Source of the DNA: Prostheceraeus crozeri
Taxonomy: Eukaryota; Platyhelminthes; Polycladida; Euryleptidae
Direction: 5' to 3'
Length of the DNA stretch: 64,000 bases
NCBI GenBank assembly: GCA_907163375.1
Contig: CAJQUW010007938.1
Location: forward strand, 620,001-684,000
Shown: positions 13,235 through 28,368 of the stretch, in pieces
How the letters are laid out: each line of letters starts with the position of its first letter
How positions within the stretch are numbered: position 1 is the first letter of the stretch
Translations under genes and position numbers: made by a program
The notes under the pieces: generated by a model
What the model was told of the DNA's origin: nothing
Databases searched by the model: none
The model's input: the letters and a program-made list of their open reading frames with translations, nothing else

Positions 13235-13954
13235 TAAGAAATATGCGCTCCTGCCCCACCGAATTGTACTCTCCTGCCCCACTTGTACTCTCCTGCCCGA
13301 CGGACGAATATGAAATGTACGCCCCTGCCCCACAACTGTACGCTCCTGCCCCCATGTGCACTCCTGCCCCACGTATGACCTTTTGCGGAATATGATTGTG
13401 CATTGATATGTACTGTTGTGAAAGAAGTTCTACGGCTGTCAGCGCCTCCAAATGCCTGGTCCGACGATTGCTGTAGGCCCTGGTCCCTTCAATTTTCGTA
13501 TTTAGAGTTAGCTTTTGCGGAATATGATCGTGCTGTGATATGTACTGATATGAATGAAGATATATGACAGTCAGAGCACCTCCAAATGCATGGTCCGTCC
13601 ATTGCTGTAGGCCCTCAATTTTCGTATTTAGAGTTAGCTTTTGCGGAATATGATTGTGCATTGAGTACTGATGTGAAAGAAGTGCTATGGCTGTCAGAGA
13701 ATCTCCAAATGCCTGGTCCGACGATCGATTGCTGTAGGCCCTCAATTTTCATATTTTGAGTTAGCTTTTGCGGAATATGATTGTGCTGTGATATGTACTG
13801 ATATGAATGAAGATATATGACAGTCAGAGCACCTCCAAATGCCTGGTCCGACGATTGTTGTAGGCCCTGGTCCCTTCATGTACAAGTGGGGCAGGAGAGT
13901 ACAATTCTCGGTGGGGCAGGAGAGCACATTTCGTATTTATAGTATATATATATA

Positions 13955-14014
<60 letters not shown>

Positions 14015-17000
14015 GTAGAATTCGCATATATCGGCTTCGGCTATATCGGCGATTTCTTTTTGTCCCGGCAGAATTTCCTATCTTTTCCATATAATCGAGT
14101 TCGCTTATATCGGCTATATCGGCGATTCGCCTATATCGGCGCATTTTCGCTGTCCCTGACAGAAAAAAATTCGTTTATAACGGCGGATTTCATGGAAATC
14201 CTGAAGCGATGTGTTTTGCCTAGAAGAGTCACTAGAATGACAGTATATGTGGATGCGGATGGCTGTAGATTCTGTTAGGACTATCCGATTCTAACTATTC
14301 TAGTGACATGTGAAAATTTAGATCTTCTACAATTCATCTTGATCATGTTTGGGGGTTTGATCAAAATTGTAGAATCTAGCAGCCGAGGAAAGATAAGTAG
14401 GCTTGCCACTGTATCTCACTGATAATTCTCACATAATTAGTCTTTCATTCGACGTGATGATTGCATTGTTAACGCCTTTACCTACGATGCTATTGTCAGA
14501 CCTGACTTAGTGACTGTTGCGTCATCAAAGGAGCACAAGCTACCGTCGAAAACATTGGTGAGTTCGATTCATGTCCTCTCTCTAGACAGAAAGCGGCTCG
14601 CTACCCCATCCATCTCTATGGTTTCGCCTGCACGTGACTCTTAGCAGCGTCTTGATTGACTTAGATTGGCTGGCTTCGCCTGCACGTGACTCTTAGCAGC
14701 GTCTTGATTTATGCATACTCTTCTTTGTTTTGTGCTTCATATAGCAGGTAAGCATGTAGGCATGAAGAAGCTTCAATCTTCTTGATTCAAAAAGCATACT
14801 CAGTTTTTGACAAACATAGTGATATCCGGTTTGCGATACTTACGTTGCAAGCATCAGTTCAGAAAGGCACAATTTTTAGATATCTATTGAATACATAGAC
14901 ACAATTACATGTGCATGCACTGTACATGTTGGACAATAAGTCAATATGTACATGTATTTAAGTATAGCAATGCAATAATTCATGAGTCAATACACGTATA
15001 TACATTGTATGATGCATGGCATGATCTCAGAGCTCGTGTAGATTTCACAAAACCTCAAAATTCAGGGAGTTCGCATATATCGGCGGTTCGCGTATATCGG
15101 CGGTTTTCGTCTGTCCCTTGAGGCGCCGATATATGCGAATTCTACTGTATATATATAAAAAAAGTGAAGTATAAAAAATAAAATGGCACACAATAAGAAA
15201 ATCCAATACAACTCAGGAAAAACAAAAGGATCTTGATTCCCGACCGGTTTCACCTCATTTCATGAGGCTAGTCATGGGAATGAAATGTATTTCAAAATTA
15301 TCGAAATTAGGCATAGATACATAAAATCAACTTCTATTCAGCTTGGGCTGAAGCATAGAAATAAACAATTTTTCTTTATGTTCCCGATCAATCCTTGTGG
15401 ATGTCGGGGACATTTTGAAAATGGGTGCGGCCTCAAATTTATTACATGGGGAAGTGATATTCGCAGCGCACCTAGATATGTGGCGACTTACATCCAACAT
15501 GTCGGAAATCAAGATCCTTTTGTTTTTCCTGAGTTGTATTGGATTTTCTTTATATATATATATATATTCGTAACTCGTAACCCTGCCCCACCAAAAACTG
15601 CGCTGTCCAAAAAACCCGGAAAAGATCCATTTTCATAATTTCCACTCCGGTTTTTTGTGTTGCATTGGCAAAGAAGGGACGTTTGAGAACTTGTACGTGT
15701 AAAAATCTGCTGATTTCGTGCCTTCGTGGCTGCTCTATGACCACAATAACCAAAAAAAAACGATTTTCATCAATTGAGGTCCTATGACGACCAACGAAGG
15801 CCTAATGGTAGTGTCCTCATCATACTTATTAAGGGCGTTGATGATTTTGGATGGCTTTCTGAGCTTTCCCTGAAATCCAAATTTGAAGCTTGAGTGATAA
15901 TATTTTATATATTTTCGTGTGGCATGGAAGGTCCGAAGACGAGTTGATCTGTGTATGTGCGATACCCGTACGTCTGGCTATGTTGAAAATCCTATTATGT
16001 TTCGGGCGATGACGCATTATGCAACTTTTTTGATGCATTTATAGGTTTTGTGGCTCAAAAAGGACGAATACACCGTCGCCTGCTTTTGATTCGTCCGAGA
16101 AGTGACCCTGACTCCATTCTACACACAATAAAAAGGGGAGATTTTCCTAATTTTGACAATTTCGGACTTTCTTGTTGTTTTGTATAGGATTTTTTGCGTT
16201 TATGATACTCACATATCAAGATTAATATTGTCAGATGACATTGTAGCCCGAGAACTGTCGACATTTTTGTTAGTAATGTTGAAAAAGACGTTTAAAGATA
16301 GAGAAATACAGGGAATAATGATTATATAATTTCAGACGGGTGTCTGTTAGCATCCATTACACTGATAATGCCATGAATAAACACATATATGCCAAGGCGC
16401 AGTTACATGCACATAAACATGGCATCATTGTTAATGAGCACGTGAATTTTTAAGAAAATGCCTGATAATGCTTTCTATAATGACTACTTAATATAATATA
16501 AATATCTCCTTCAGGCAATAACAAGAACTCATCGACCACTATCATACCAGGATAACTTCTCCCGCTCACAAACAATTTGGATGGTTAAATAATTGAAAAA
16601 ATTCCGATAATAAAGACAAAATCTTAAAACATTAGTTTCCTAGTTCAGCTGGACTTCTGACAATAAAGTAATTCATAGCGTGAGTTAATTAGCATGAATT
16701 TGATACACGTATAATAGAAATGTATATCAGATCTTTGTAATTATAATACCAGAAGAATAAATCCATGGGATGACATATCAGTAGCACATTTATCGGAAGA
16801 GCAGAGCAATTTACATCAATTTTGTGGTTGCTAACTATTTGTGTTTAAATATGTCAATGCCTAACTCCATGAATATTGATGCGAAAATATAACATTGATC
16901 AGCTGTTGGTTTCAGTCTGCTTTAGGACAGTCGTACATTCGTATTGTTCCGACGCATAATTATACTTGTCCTTATAACTTCGGTTTGAAGGTGTATCTCG

Positions 17001-20000
17001 AGCAACACGTAGTCTTATTCTATTCCTACGAGCCTGCCAATTCTGCGATTTTGCAAATTAAGTTTGAGCATCTGTGATAAGTGTTGTGACCACGAAACTT
17101 CAAGTGTAGTTCCGGTTATCCACTTCATTCTCCGTCTTGTGAAGATCTGATCAACAATTTTGGTAATGACCTTTGCTTATTTCTATTAGTGTATTCGATT
17201 TCGTTGTCTAATTTCATCGTTGCTGTGGTTCCTGACCCTCTCAAGGTCACTTGATAGCGCCACGTTACTTCATGCCGTTGTCTAAGTGTGCCTGCCGCTG
17301 CTGTTAGTTGAGAAACAACAGAGCTCCAGACGCCTCCCGCAAAGCGTCTCAAATTTCGTTGATCCAGTCATTGTGCGCGCCCCATACAGCATGAATGTTG
17401 ACACAGCCGAGAGGTTTGAATGTCAACTCTCATTGCCAAGGTTCTGTGGTCAATCCCGGTGATGAACTTTTTTCCACAAGTTTTACGGAATATTTTCTAC
17501 ACTCTCGTGATAGTTAGTGATTAGGAGAATATGAGGTGTTAACATGTCACATTTTGGTGAAACCAAGTGACCGTGAATTTGGTCGACCAAGTGATACGGT
17601 ATAAGCCCGTGAATGCGCTGATTGAATGTTCAACGTCATCTCAGGTGATAGATTCATTAGTACCATCAAAGATAAAAGAGCAGCAACATTTATCTTGTAG
17701 AAGTTCAAGACAAAGGTCTGGCAATCAATATTCTTTCAAAATCAGTTCTACTAGAAACTTGTCTAGATTTGGTTCTTGTTCACGTGATAAATTACGAAAT
17801 GCATTCACAAATCCCATGCCATTTCACCAAGTGCAGAATGAATATGGAAGTCAGTGTTTTACCAGCTCAACTACATCTAAGTTATCACATGAGTTGGATA
17901 AACAGCCACAAGATCAAGATGTCAAGCGCGCAAGATCTACATTTCGATGGGGACCTATGGAAGGAGAAGCTGAAATCAAAAGAACTTTGTTATCAGCATA
18001 CGACATCACAATAACATGGAAGTAGAATATCTGTACCCATATATAATAAATTATATTTAATATTTATTTATTAATAATTATTCAATAATACACGTCTTCT
18101 TGGAAGAACTTAGTCGATTATTCGGTTTATTTTTCCAAAAAACCGAATGCCAAAATCTGTCTTTTGTTGCTTTAGTGCATGTTTTTATTCCAATTATGCT
18201 CCGAACACCGTCTGCAAGATCAAAACCAAAGGATCATTCAAGGTTTATCGGAGAACAATTAAAGAAATGGAAAGAAAGCAATTTATGGAGCTTGATAAAA
18301 GAATGTCAGGAAATGCAAAAACGCCTTACGGAGAAGAAGAACACAAAAATAAAAACCAGGGAGCGCAAATTTGTCAACCTCATGCTGATCAGGGTTGGCA
18401 TATCTGAAATCCTGTGGGCTGGGTTTTTTAAGTAGGAATTTTGGTGGTTGATTAAATAGGAGCTGGGTTATTTGAAATAGTGCATCGTGTTTCTTCTACA
18501 TGCGGCCAGGATTTTAAACGCAAGTTGTATATCATGAGATCGGAACTTTAACATGAACGAGCGTTTAATCAATTGTTCCATTTACAATTCTAGCCTAATT
18601 ACAGTCCCAAAGGAGCGGCTGCGGAGCATTCATATCCATGAGAAATCACCTGTTATCGTCAATAGTACTTATTTTCTTCTACTTCCCCTTTTCTGATTGC
18701 GTAAATATATACATACGTCCAGCAATTCGTGGATTGGTCCACACCAAACTTCGGAACAGGCTTTCAAATGAGCGAGTTTCGAAGTTGGTTTAAGTTCATT
18801 GCTCTCTGAGGCAGCATTATGTCGTGGAAGACCGATTTTCGTGACCGATGCGTGAAGCACACGTCATCAGAGACTTAAACTTGAATATCCATTCATTGAA
18901 CACCTAATAACAATTTGAACCCACTTGAAGACAGCACGAAGTTTTCTTGAATCCATCATTGTATATACATAATTTGTAGGGAAAACCAAGAAATTTTTCG
19001 ATGTTCTTTAATCCCTCAACTGTGACACTACTTGTTACTTTTACTTCGGTCCTCATCATGCCACGTCACTTGGGGTGATCACGGCCTAAGTATAAGTCGT
19101 GACTAAATAACGGCCCAGTTGAGCCATTTAATAACATCGAAAGGAATCTGTGGTATTCCCTCCAACGAATATAATGGTGATAATTTCAAATATAGTTATA
19201 ATTGCTTCTATTTTTAAGAGCTTCATGATGAACGTAGAATGCTCGCTTCATTACAGCTACAATGGAGCGATACTACGTCCACACGCGGCCTCAAGCCAAA
19301 GCGAAGATGGTGGTGGTTTCGCAAACAGAGAGTGAGTTCATGGTTTAAACATCTTTGTGAGTTCGACAATTTAATCAGAAATTATTTTAATCCAAGTTCA
19401 AGAGCAGGAAAACCGTTCATGGCTCACTGCGAAAAACGAGTCTGCAGCAGGGGACCCATGTTCTCTGCTCATGCATGTATATTCTATTTTCTCTTCATGC
19501 ATAATGATTGAATTGTCATTTTAATTCGTGACATCAAACGAAAGTCGAAAACAAAATTGTCTATCAACATAGTTATTTTACTCCAAACACTGTATCTGGT
19601 GTGAAAGTTCTGAGAATGATAGCTTATTTTTAGTTCTGATCGCCATGACAAATGCAGTCATTAATTCGTCCGTAGCAAAAATTGCTAGAGATTATTTCAC
19701 ATCAAAAAATACGAAATAGAAAATAGAGCTATGGTTTAGTAATATTATTTAAGATTGTAAAATAATTACTATGTTCAAAACTAAGAAAGCTTCTCATCAC
19801 TTTGAAATATAGAATGCCTTTTTGTCTATCATAATCTTGAAATGTCTGCAGATGTCAGCAAGAAGACTGTGCTACTTAAAGGTACTGAATACCAAAGGTC
19901 TGTAGTGGCATGTGTGAAATGTGGCAAGCACGTCTCCAGCAAACATCTTCGGCGGCACCTTCGCACCCATCATCTCACGGAGGAGGAGATTTCAACTTTC

Positions 20001-23000
20001 GCGGCCTCCTGCTACGGGAAGAAGGATGAGAAAAATCGCTTCATGTGGGAGTGCACAATTTGCAACGAATTGGTAAGTACACCACGTCAGATTTAAAATT
20101 GAAACTAAAAGTGGTGAATGACAGTAATACTTTTCATCTGTTGATAATTTCATCTAAATGTCATCGTGCGACCGTGGTAGAGTCGTCAAAAGGCCTGTCT
20201 GATGATCCTTTGGCTGTTGATTCTACTTAATCTCCATTGGTAGTCAAATGTTATTACAGTTATTTAAGCTTCAAATTGGTCTGTACAGTAGATAGTGTCG
20301 TGAGTTGAAGTTAACTGTGCATGTGTCCCTTATTTAATTCATGTGTACATGCTATCCGTGTCATTCTCTGCTGCAATAAACGCTTGTCATGTAGCAAAGT
20401 CTTTCTCGCGCGTCACAGATAGACCACGCAATCCACACAATTATGGAAGAATGGTGTTTAAGCCAGCTATTTTTTTGGTTTTTATTTGTATATGAATATC
20501 TGAACAAGTTTTGTTCAATGCTTGCGTTTGATGACCATGATATCTGTATTTTTTAAAGTGTATACGCGTTCTCATTTCAGAAGACTAATTTGCGCAAGCA
20601 TATGAGGCAGTGCCATCCCGAAGCTGCCATCACATCAAATTTCAACGTCGTTGACGTTGTAAGAGTAAAGATTATCTTAATTTCTTTCGTTATTGTTATG
20701 CTGCTTTGTATTTGTTTTGTGTAAAAATTTTATGAATTTCAAATGATTAGCGCTGGATGATTGTTTAAATTTGAATTGCCGCTGAGTAGGCCATGTTTTC
20801 AAACTTGTGAAGGCTGTGTAGGACAGAGTATTGCATGAATTTTGATGAAACTTTCTGTGAAGGTGAATGAGTACTGTAGAGCTTAAGTCTGGCTCAATTG
20901 CGCTTTCTGGTAAGATGTGTAGAAGTGTTGGTTAGAGATGTTCTTTTCGCCATGATGTCATTTATTTTGACTCTATGGTAAAAAATCATTAACAACTTAC
21001 AACAAGGAATGAAAATGAGCTACCTATCATTTAGACCTCATAAATGCACAATCAAGCTAATACCGAACATTGTCTGAGTCATTTTGTCTCACAATCACAA
21101 TAAACTATCGTCGAATGTTTCAACACACAGGCTGTAATAACGTTGATGGTGTGATAGTGTATGAAATTTCAAATTTTGTGTGTGCAAAGCATTTCAAATT
21201 TTGTCTGCATACAGTGTGATCTGCCAGGTAAACAAACGCAAGTCAACCACTAGCAAGTGCAATTGTTTGACAGAGATATTAAATTTAGCTTTATTTTTAG
21301 ATAACTGCCTTGTTTTTGCATGACTATTATAAAAGGCAAGTCGAGTTGCCCTGCTTTTTGCATGACGAAGCATCAGGCATGTATTTTGAGCAGTGTCTAG
21401 TTTGATGTTTCTCAATGGCATATTGATTTCTGATTTGGACATCATGTTCTCGACGATTACCAACATACAATGTCACTAATCACTCAAATTTTTCTATTTT
21501 ACGACTTTCCTGGTTTTTGCATGACGCCCTCAATATGTACCATTTCGCACTGTTCGCATGTACACTTATGGCGCACTTTATTATCGCATATTGCCCGCTG
21601 TTCGTTTGTGTACTAATGGTGTAGTTCATCATTGCATGTTCATCATTGTAGAGTGAGAGACATGTTTTTTTGGAGAATTTTCAATCGGTGTATCATAGCC
21701 ACATCTTCCGATCATCTGAAATATAAAGTATTGAATGTCCTTTTTTAAAATGCGTTTATCACACTCTGGCTGCAAATGGACGCGGATTACTTTAGAAATC
21801 ACTGTCTTGGTTAATGAAACAAAAAAATAGCATGATTCTCGATGGAATTTTTGAGCATGATAGAATATTGAAAACTGGAGTTTGTGCTAACGTTAAATAT
21901 AAGTTATTTATGCTCCTATATTAATAAAGGATAAAAAATTGATTTTTATTGATCAATACATACTTATTTGATAGCAAACCTCGTTCTCATATTAGTATCG
22001 AACTCGCATGCTAATGTATCGAGTTGACTATACCCATCATTTCATGTTTTTCTACCCATAATTTCAGATTGAAGAGGATGAAATCGATCCCCTACGTAAC
22101 AATAGAAAGCAGCGACTTATTTCTCGGTATGGGACAGAGGTGATGGACCCTTCCAAAAAAGAAGAGAGAAAAGTGGCGCCTAAATTCACAACTGGTGATT
22201 TACAGTGGAGACAGGTAAATACGCAAGACTTCTACAAAGATCGATAGGTTCACGACTTCGCGTGTATCCGAATATCAAAATATGTCAATATTGTATTAAC
22301 ACACAAGAGCGGTAAGATGGTGACAGTTTAAGCTAAACTGATTTGACGTAAGGGTCTTATTTCTATAAATTTCATTAAGCATTTCTCTGTGGATTCTGAT
22401 GCATCTTTACATGCCTTTTGCCTGATTGGTAATGAACTATTATCTTCATTGATTCAAGATAATCTTCAATTCATGATCTTCATTGAAGATGGGGATCGAA
22501 TTAGCTTACGTCAATTTCCAGCATATTGTTTCTCTTTTAGAAATTGAAATCCGCGGTAGAATACTACATGACTCACCCTGAGGGCAAAGGCAGGAGCCGA
22601 AATTGTCAGTCGGTGGCCCAGATGTCTCGATTTGCTTCTCGTCTACATTCTAGAGTAAGTGAAAGCATTGGTCCTCAGAGCTCACTCACTTTGATTACAA
22701 ACCCAAAAGCAGACACTAGGAGAAAAATGTTGAAAGACTATCGTAAAATTCAATTGTAGGTAGGCCTAATATAATAGCATGAACAATAAACGGATGTCAA
22801 TTTTCAGTGATTTTTATGCATGCCTCAAATTCGGTAGTTTGAATCCCGATGGACATGTTGCCATATCCACTGGATTAGAAATTACGTTGCTTGAGGCTTA
22901 TCGGCATCTCTATTTTTGCCAGTTTTTTCTGTTATTGCATGAATGTTTTTAATTGTCTATACGTGTAAGCAGGTAAGATGAGAATCGTTATCCGGTTTTC

Positions 23001-26000
23001 AGCCGAAAACTGTGCCAGACGTCAGTGGATCCACGGATAATTGTATAGATTACAATTATCTGTCCGATCTGAGGATTAGTTGGTTTTTGGATTGTTCAGC
23101 ATTGTGGCGGATAGCTTCACGTACGATATCGAATGTGTAACCAATGAATATCGAAATCATATAGCGGATAGTGAATAGTGAAGGGACAGCTAACGGACAT
23201 CGAATTCGCGACTGTTACATATCCGTTGTTAGCTAAGGGATATCATGCCGAGAGCCAGAATGTACTGCCGATAGCACGGATATCAATAAGATCATTTTTT
23301 CGATAATTTTGCAGGTGTCAAAGATAATAGGACGAACCGCAACAGCCAGGGAAATGATGGACCCTGATATTTTTCTTCTGTTTGAACTGGAAGACTCCAA
23401 TTATGAAGCTTCAACATCAGCAACAACTTGCGCGAATTTTATTAGTCTCTGTAAGTTGCCTCATTCATTTATGTTATTCATTTCACTATTCATTAAATTA
23501 GATATAAAACACAACAAACTAGTTTGAATTTTCATGAACACATAACCATTATAGTCCTTAATGAACCTAAAGTAGGCCGATTTTGTTATCGTAAGTTGAT
23601 ATATTGGTTATTGAGTCTGGAAAAGAATTATTTAATCTCGAAATTTTATTGATGTTCCTACTCCGTTTTTTGTGTTCATTTTCAGCTTATTCGATGCACC
23701 TGAAAATAGTCGTATGCCTGTTGTAGCAGTCAGGTCCAATTAACTAATTTGCGTAGTTCTAAAATCCAAATGTGCAGTTCTTTTTGTTGAAAACATTTTT
23801 GCTATTTTTATTGTCACCTATTTATGATTGATCTGCATTTGAGGTAAGAACATACTATGGATTTTGGATAAAGTGACTGGAAGTAGCCTTGCCAACATTT
23901 TCGGTGATATCAGTGAAGAAGATCTCACAAATGCCATCGATTCAGTGAAAACGGCGCGGGCAAATTTTCAGCGTGAGGTGTTTGCAGAGCATGTAAGTTA
24001 ATGAATTATTTAATAATGTGGGGATTGATATGCTATAAATCTTGCTGTTTTCCTTTCTCATTTTACCCTCTGACGACTGGAGGTCCATTTATGGGCCACC
24101 TTAGAAATGATCTGCAAAAGCTCATTCAATTACATTAATTGTATTATTTCCCAAATAATTATCTGAAAATGGTGTGAAAAATGATTCCCAGAGATGAAAT
24201 ATTGCTTTGAAGTGGTTGCTCATATTTGGACCACCAAGACGTTACGAGTGTTTTATACGACTATACGACTATCTGATGTTTTGATTATTTCCAGTCAAAC
24301 AAACAGGTTCTGAAGGGTCAGCATCTCCCAACTGCCTCCGATCTCAGGCAAGTCCTGCAGCATGCGGAAGATACAATCAAAAGCGGAAGCAGTAGTTATA
24401 TTCAGTAAGTAATTACAAGAAACGCATTTTATTATTTCCGTTGCAAGTCATCAGTTATATAGAATCAGCCTATTTCAAAAATGTATAATATTTTGACAAG
24501 AAAGCACCGTTACAATTTCTTGCAGATCCCGTAACGCGCTCCTCTTGGCTGTGCTTGCGTATAACCCAGTGCGCCTGAAGCCATTCGAGGATTTGGATGT
24601 AAACGCCATCAAAAACCCTCTGACAACCAATGAATCCTCATTGACCGTCGTCTGCGTGCGAGGGAAAACCTTGCAGGGTAAGAACTTAAGAGACATTGAT
24701 TTGAATTTAGAAGTTGCGGTGAACCGCCTGTGTTGCGAATTCTGGAGAGGAAATTCAAAATTCAAGTGTGGGATTAGCAGATGAATCAAGATATACGGTA
24801 CAATGATAATGATGTTATGACGCATAACCTCCTTCTCCTCCCTTGATTACAGATCTAACGAAAATCGCCTCTCTAATTCTTAGATTTGCAATGTCTTTTA
24901 CTAAAACTTTCGAGCTCAATGAGTTGTTCTAACACAGTCGTAAATGTTTTTTCTATTAGCTATTCTGATATTGATTCATACACGTTTGAAGATGTGTTAT
25001 TCAACTATCAGCACGATCTGACAAGAACGGTGCCTTTTTCATCTCAGAGTACACGAACATCTTACCCGTCCTGAGTCATTTGACACTATTCATCAACTGG
25101 CTTCATCATTAATCGGATGTGTCAGCTAATTTTGATTAAATTTTTACCATAAAAGGATAAGATAAATCCCATTTTTTATAGGTGATCACAAATCCTATCG
25201 CAAACATGGTTGCGCGCTGTTGCGCTTCGATGAGCGACTCTGGACCCTGATGCAGAGTTTCCTCGAAATGCACAAGCAGCAAGATTGCATGCGTGATCTG
25301 CCAGAGAAGTCATGGCAAGACAAGCCGATTTTTTGCAGCGCGACTGGGAACTCCCTTCAAATCGGAGGGCTTATTGTTAATGAATCACTAAAGGTATGTT
25401 CATGCGTGTATACACTCTAGGTACACCTCACCCATGTAGCTATTTATAATACTTATTACTTGCATAATTCCATACTTTTTAATTGCATAATTGTTTATCA
25501 ATTGTGTGAAGCATGATGTTGAAATATGTACTTTCATGATTAAATTGCTCTTGATTACGATTCTTGCCAAGGAATCGAAGCTGCAACGCAAAAAAGAATG
25601 AACTAGGCCATCTGAATTAGATTGAAGAGACATGCCGCTGCGATTCGAGTGCGCGAGGATTCACCCTGAATTGAATGTAATTTTGAGACTGAAAACTGAC
25701 TCCTAGCTGTGTAGAGTAATCGAGGAAGCCATCAAAAATAAGTGAAAATTAATGAGTAATTGATACTTATTATTTTGAAAATGATGGTGATTATTGTTGA
25801 GTATGCGCCGAAGGCCTCGCAGACACGAAGACTCCGCAGTACGCCCTTGATGATAGATAATACTATAATTGATACGTTGAAAGATACTATACAACTTCGA
25901 ATATTAAAGCACCCTTGAATTGTACACAGCACATATATATACGCATGACTTCTACTTCCACAGGTCCTCGGCCGGAAGTACACGGCAAGCGATTATCGCA

Positions 26001-28368
26001 GGGCCATGTCAACCCTCGGCAATAAAGCGGGTGCCGATCGTGGTACCTTGGCCAAGGCAATGCTGCACTCGGAGTATGTGGCACAGAGATATTATCAGTC
26101 GGCCCTCAACGCAGAAGTTGACAGTAAGTAGTGTTCCTTATATTTATGCGTGCTAACTGCACATATCCTTCGAATATCGTATCTGCAGAGTAATTTATTG
26201 TGGAATATATTGCTGACTATAATTGAACTATATATAATCATAATCAAAGCACATATGACTTTGGTGCGCTGAATAACATTTTATTATAACTGAAGTATGC
26301 TACATACCCTTTTTGACGGACCTTCTCCGTCATAATCAAGTTAACTTGCTTTTCAGAAGTTTTCAAGTACATCCACGAGGTTGTCGTTGAACCACCAACC
26401 TCGTATGAGTTCGAGGTTCCGGAATCGGATCACGAAGACCTGTTTGGGGAGGAGGAAGACCAAGAGGCTGAAGATGAAGATACACTTCCGGTTCGCGGAA
26501 GCTTGGAGAAGACAACAAGAAAAAGAAGTCCACCTCCAGTAGAAATACCGTCAAAGAAGAGGAGGCAATGTAAGGACATAGCTCTCTCCAAGATGTCCTA
26601 CATAGGGACAGATCTTTGACAGTTTCAGAATTATTTTAAAATAATAATATGTTTGGAATATGCGAAACTTTTCAATTATATGATCTTCATAAATAATTTA
26701 AAGTTGCATTTTTGTGTGCATATCTAAACAAATTACATGAGTGCAGTGGAAATCGGCTTCTAATATAGTGCCACTGCATACCACTTCATAAACTGACATT
26801 CAATTTATCATGAAATTGTAATTTTCTTCGAATATACGGGCATTTGGATAAGATACCATAAAACCTGTACATTATGCACACAAGTTTAGCGGTTTATACG
26901 GGAAGTCTGTAAAGACTTGACATTATGTGAATACTCATGCAAGAAGGCAAACTCAACTCACCAAAATATCTTGCATATCACACATTGTTCGTGAGGCATG
27001 GAGGTATCCATGGGATGTAAATACAGGAAATGCGATTGCAAACAGTGAACATATGTGCAAAATAGGCAACATGTACAAAACACCCAAGTATCTGGCTATA
27101 CTACATCGAAATACAGAGAGTGTCGTTGTAATGCAGGCAGCGTTTTTAGGGAGTGACGGTATTACAGGTTTTACGGTGTATGTAGAAAAGACAAAATGAC
27201 ATCTTATAAATGATGTAGGCCTACATACTATATTTGTAAAAATTTTGTGGTCGATATTTTACGAACAATGTGTAGTAATCGTCTTCATCACATGTACTTC
27301 TATATGATTATGTTTATTAATATCCATATTATTATGATTATGTTTCACCTGTGTGCGTGTGTCCATTGATTAACTTCTGTTATTTATCTCTACCGAAGTA
27401 TATGAAATACGCAGTCTCAGCGGGAAAGTAAATCTGTACATACTGCTACATTTTGTTTTGCAATTTTCATTTCCAGCGAAATTGGTATGCCGAAAATAGA
27501 TGATGTAGGTGAATATATGTAATAGTAAACATGTATTCACCTCCTCATACTTATTTGAAGGCATTTAAGCATCAGCCCATGAAATTCACTGCGACGCATT
27601 TCTAATTCTGAATTGGTAAGTTCAATAAAATGCGATGTACTTCTAATAAAACTATATATCTTTACATTCTATATCTGAAATTTCTGTTGATATTCCTATG
27701 TCTTGCAATGTTCATTTTTTGTGAATTTTGACATGCCGGAAAGCATTTTTCGTTGATGGGTCTAGGCGTGTTTTGCGTATATACAATAATCCACATGCAT
27801 CAATCGGTTCAATTTTTGAATGCTTTTAAGCATCATCACCAAAATTTCAGTTCTAAGTGTTACAGCATGCTGTCAATTTAGCATCAATACGCTGATATTT
27901 TTATTTGATTAACATTTTTTTCAAATTGTTCACCTACAATTGATTCTTCGAAAAAAGCCTAGAATGTGAAAAATATTACATCAATTTAATAATAGTTGAA
28001 CTACTCAAACTAAAAGTAAGATATCCATGTTCTAAAACATCGAAATAATTTTACAAATGGATATCACACAACTAGGTAAACATAACTGTGTCAGATTCAT
28101 AATCATTATGAATTAAATTGAAAATGGAGCAGGGTTACGATATATGATGTGGGGCAGGATTCCTACTTACGATTAGGGGCAGAGTTACGGGTTAGAAAAT
28201 GGGGCAGGGGACGATTTTCATAATTTCGTACTTCTTGGGGCAGGGTTCCGCCTTGTGGGGCAGGGTACAGGGTTAGTGGGGCAGCGTACAGGCTTATATA
28301 TCCTGACGTGGGGCAGGGTTCCGCCTTATGGGGCAGGGTTCCGGGTTTGAGTGGGGCAGAGTTCCGGG

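Noticed and set aside
13146-13745. A 199-codon open frame with a tyrosine/isoleucine run
   Set aside because: It is translated tandem repeat and (TA)n microsatellite; the same repeat unit gives similar peptides each period. Not a gene.
18100-18435. Two overlapping open frames after 18.1 kb
   Set aside because: Neither frame shows a recognisable domain or a clear splice context; two overlapping frames in AT-rich DNA are expected by chance.
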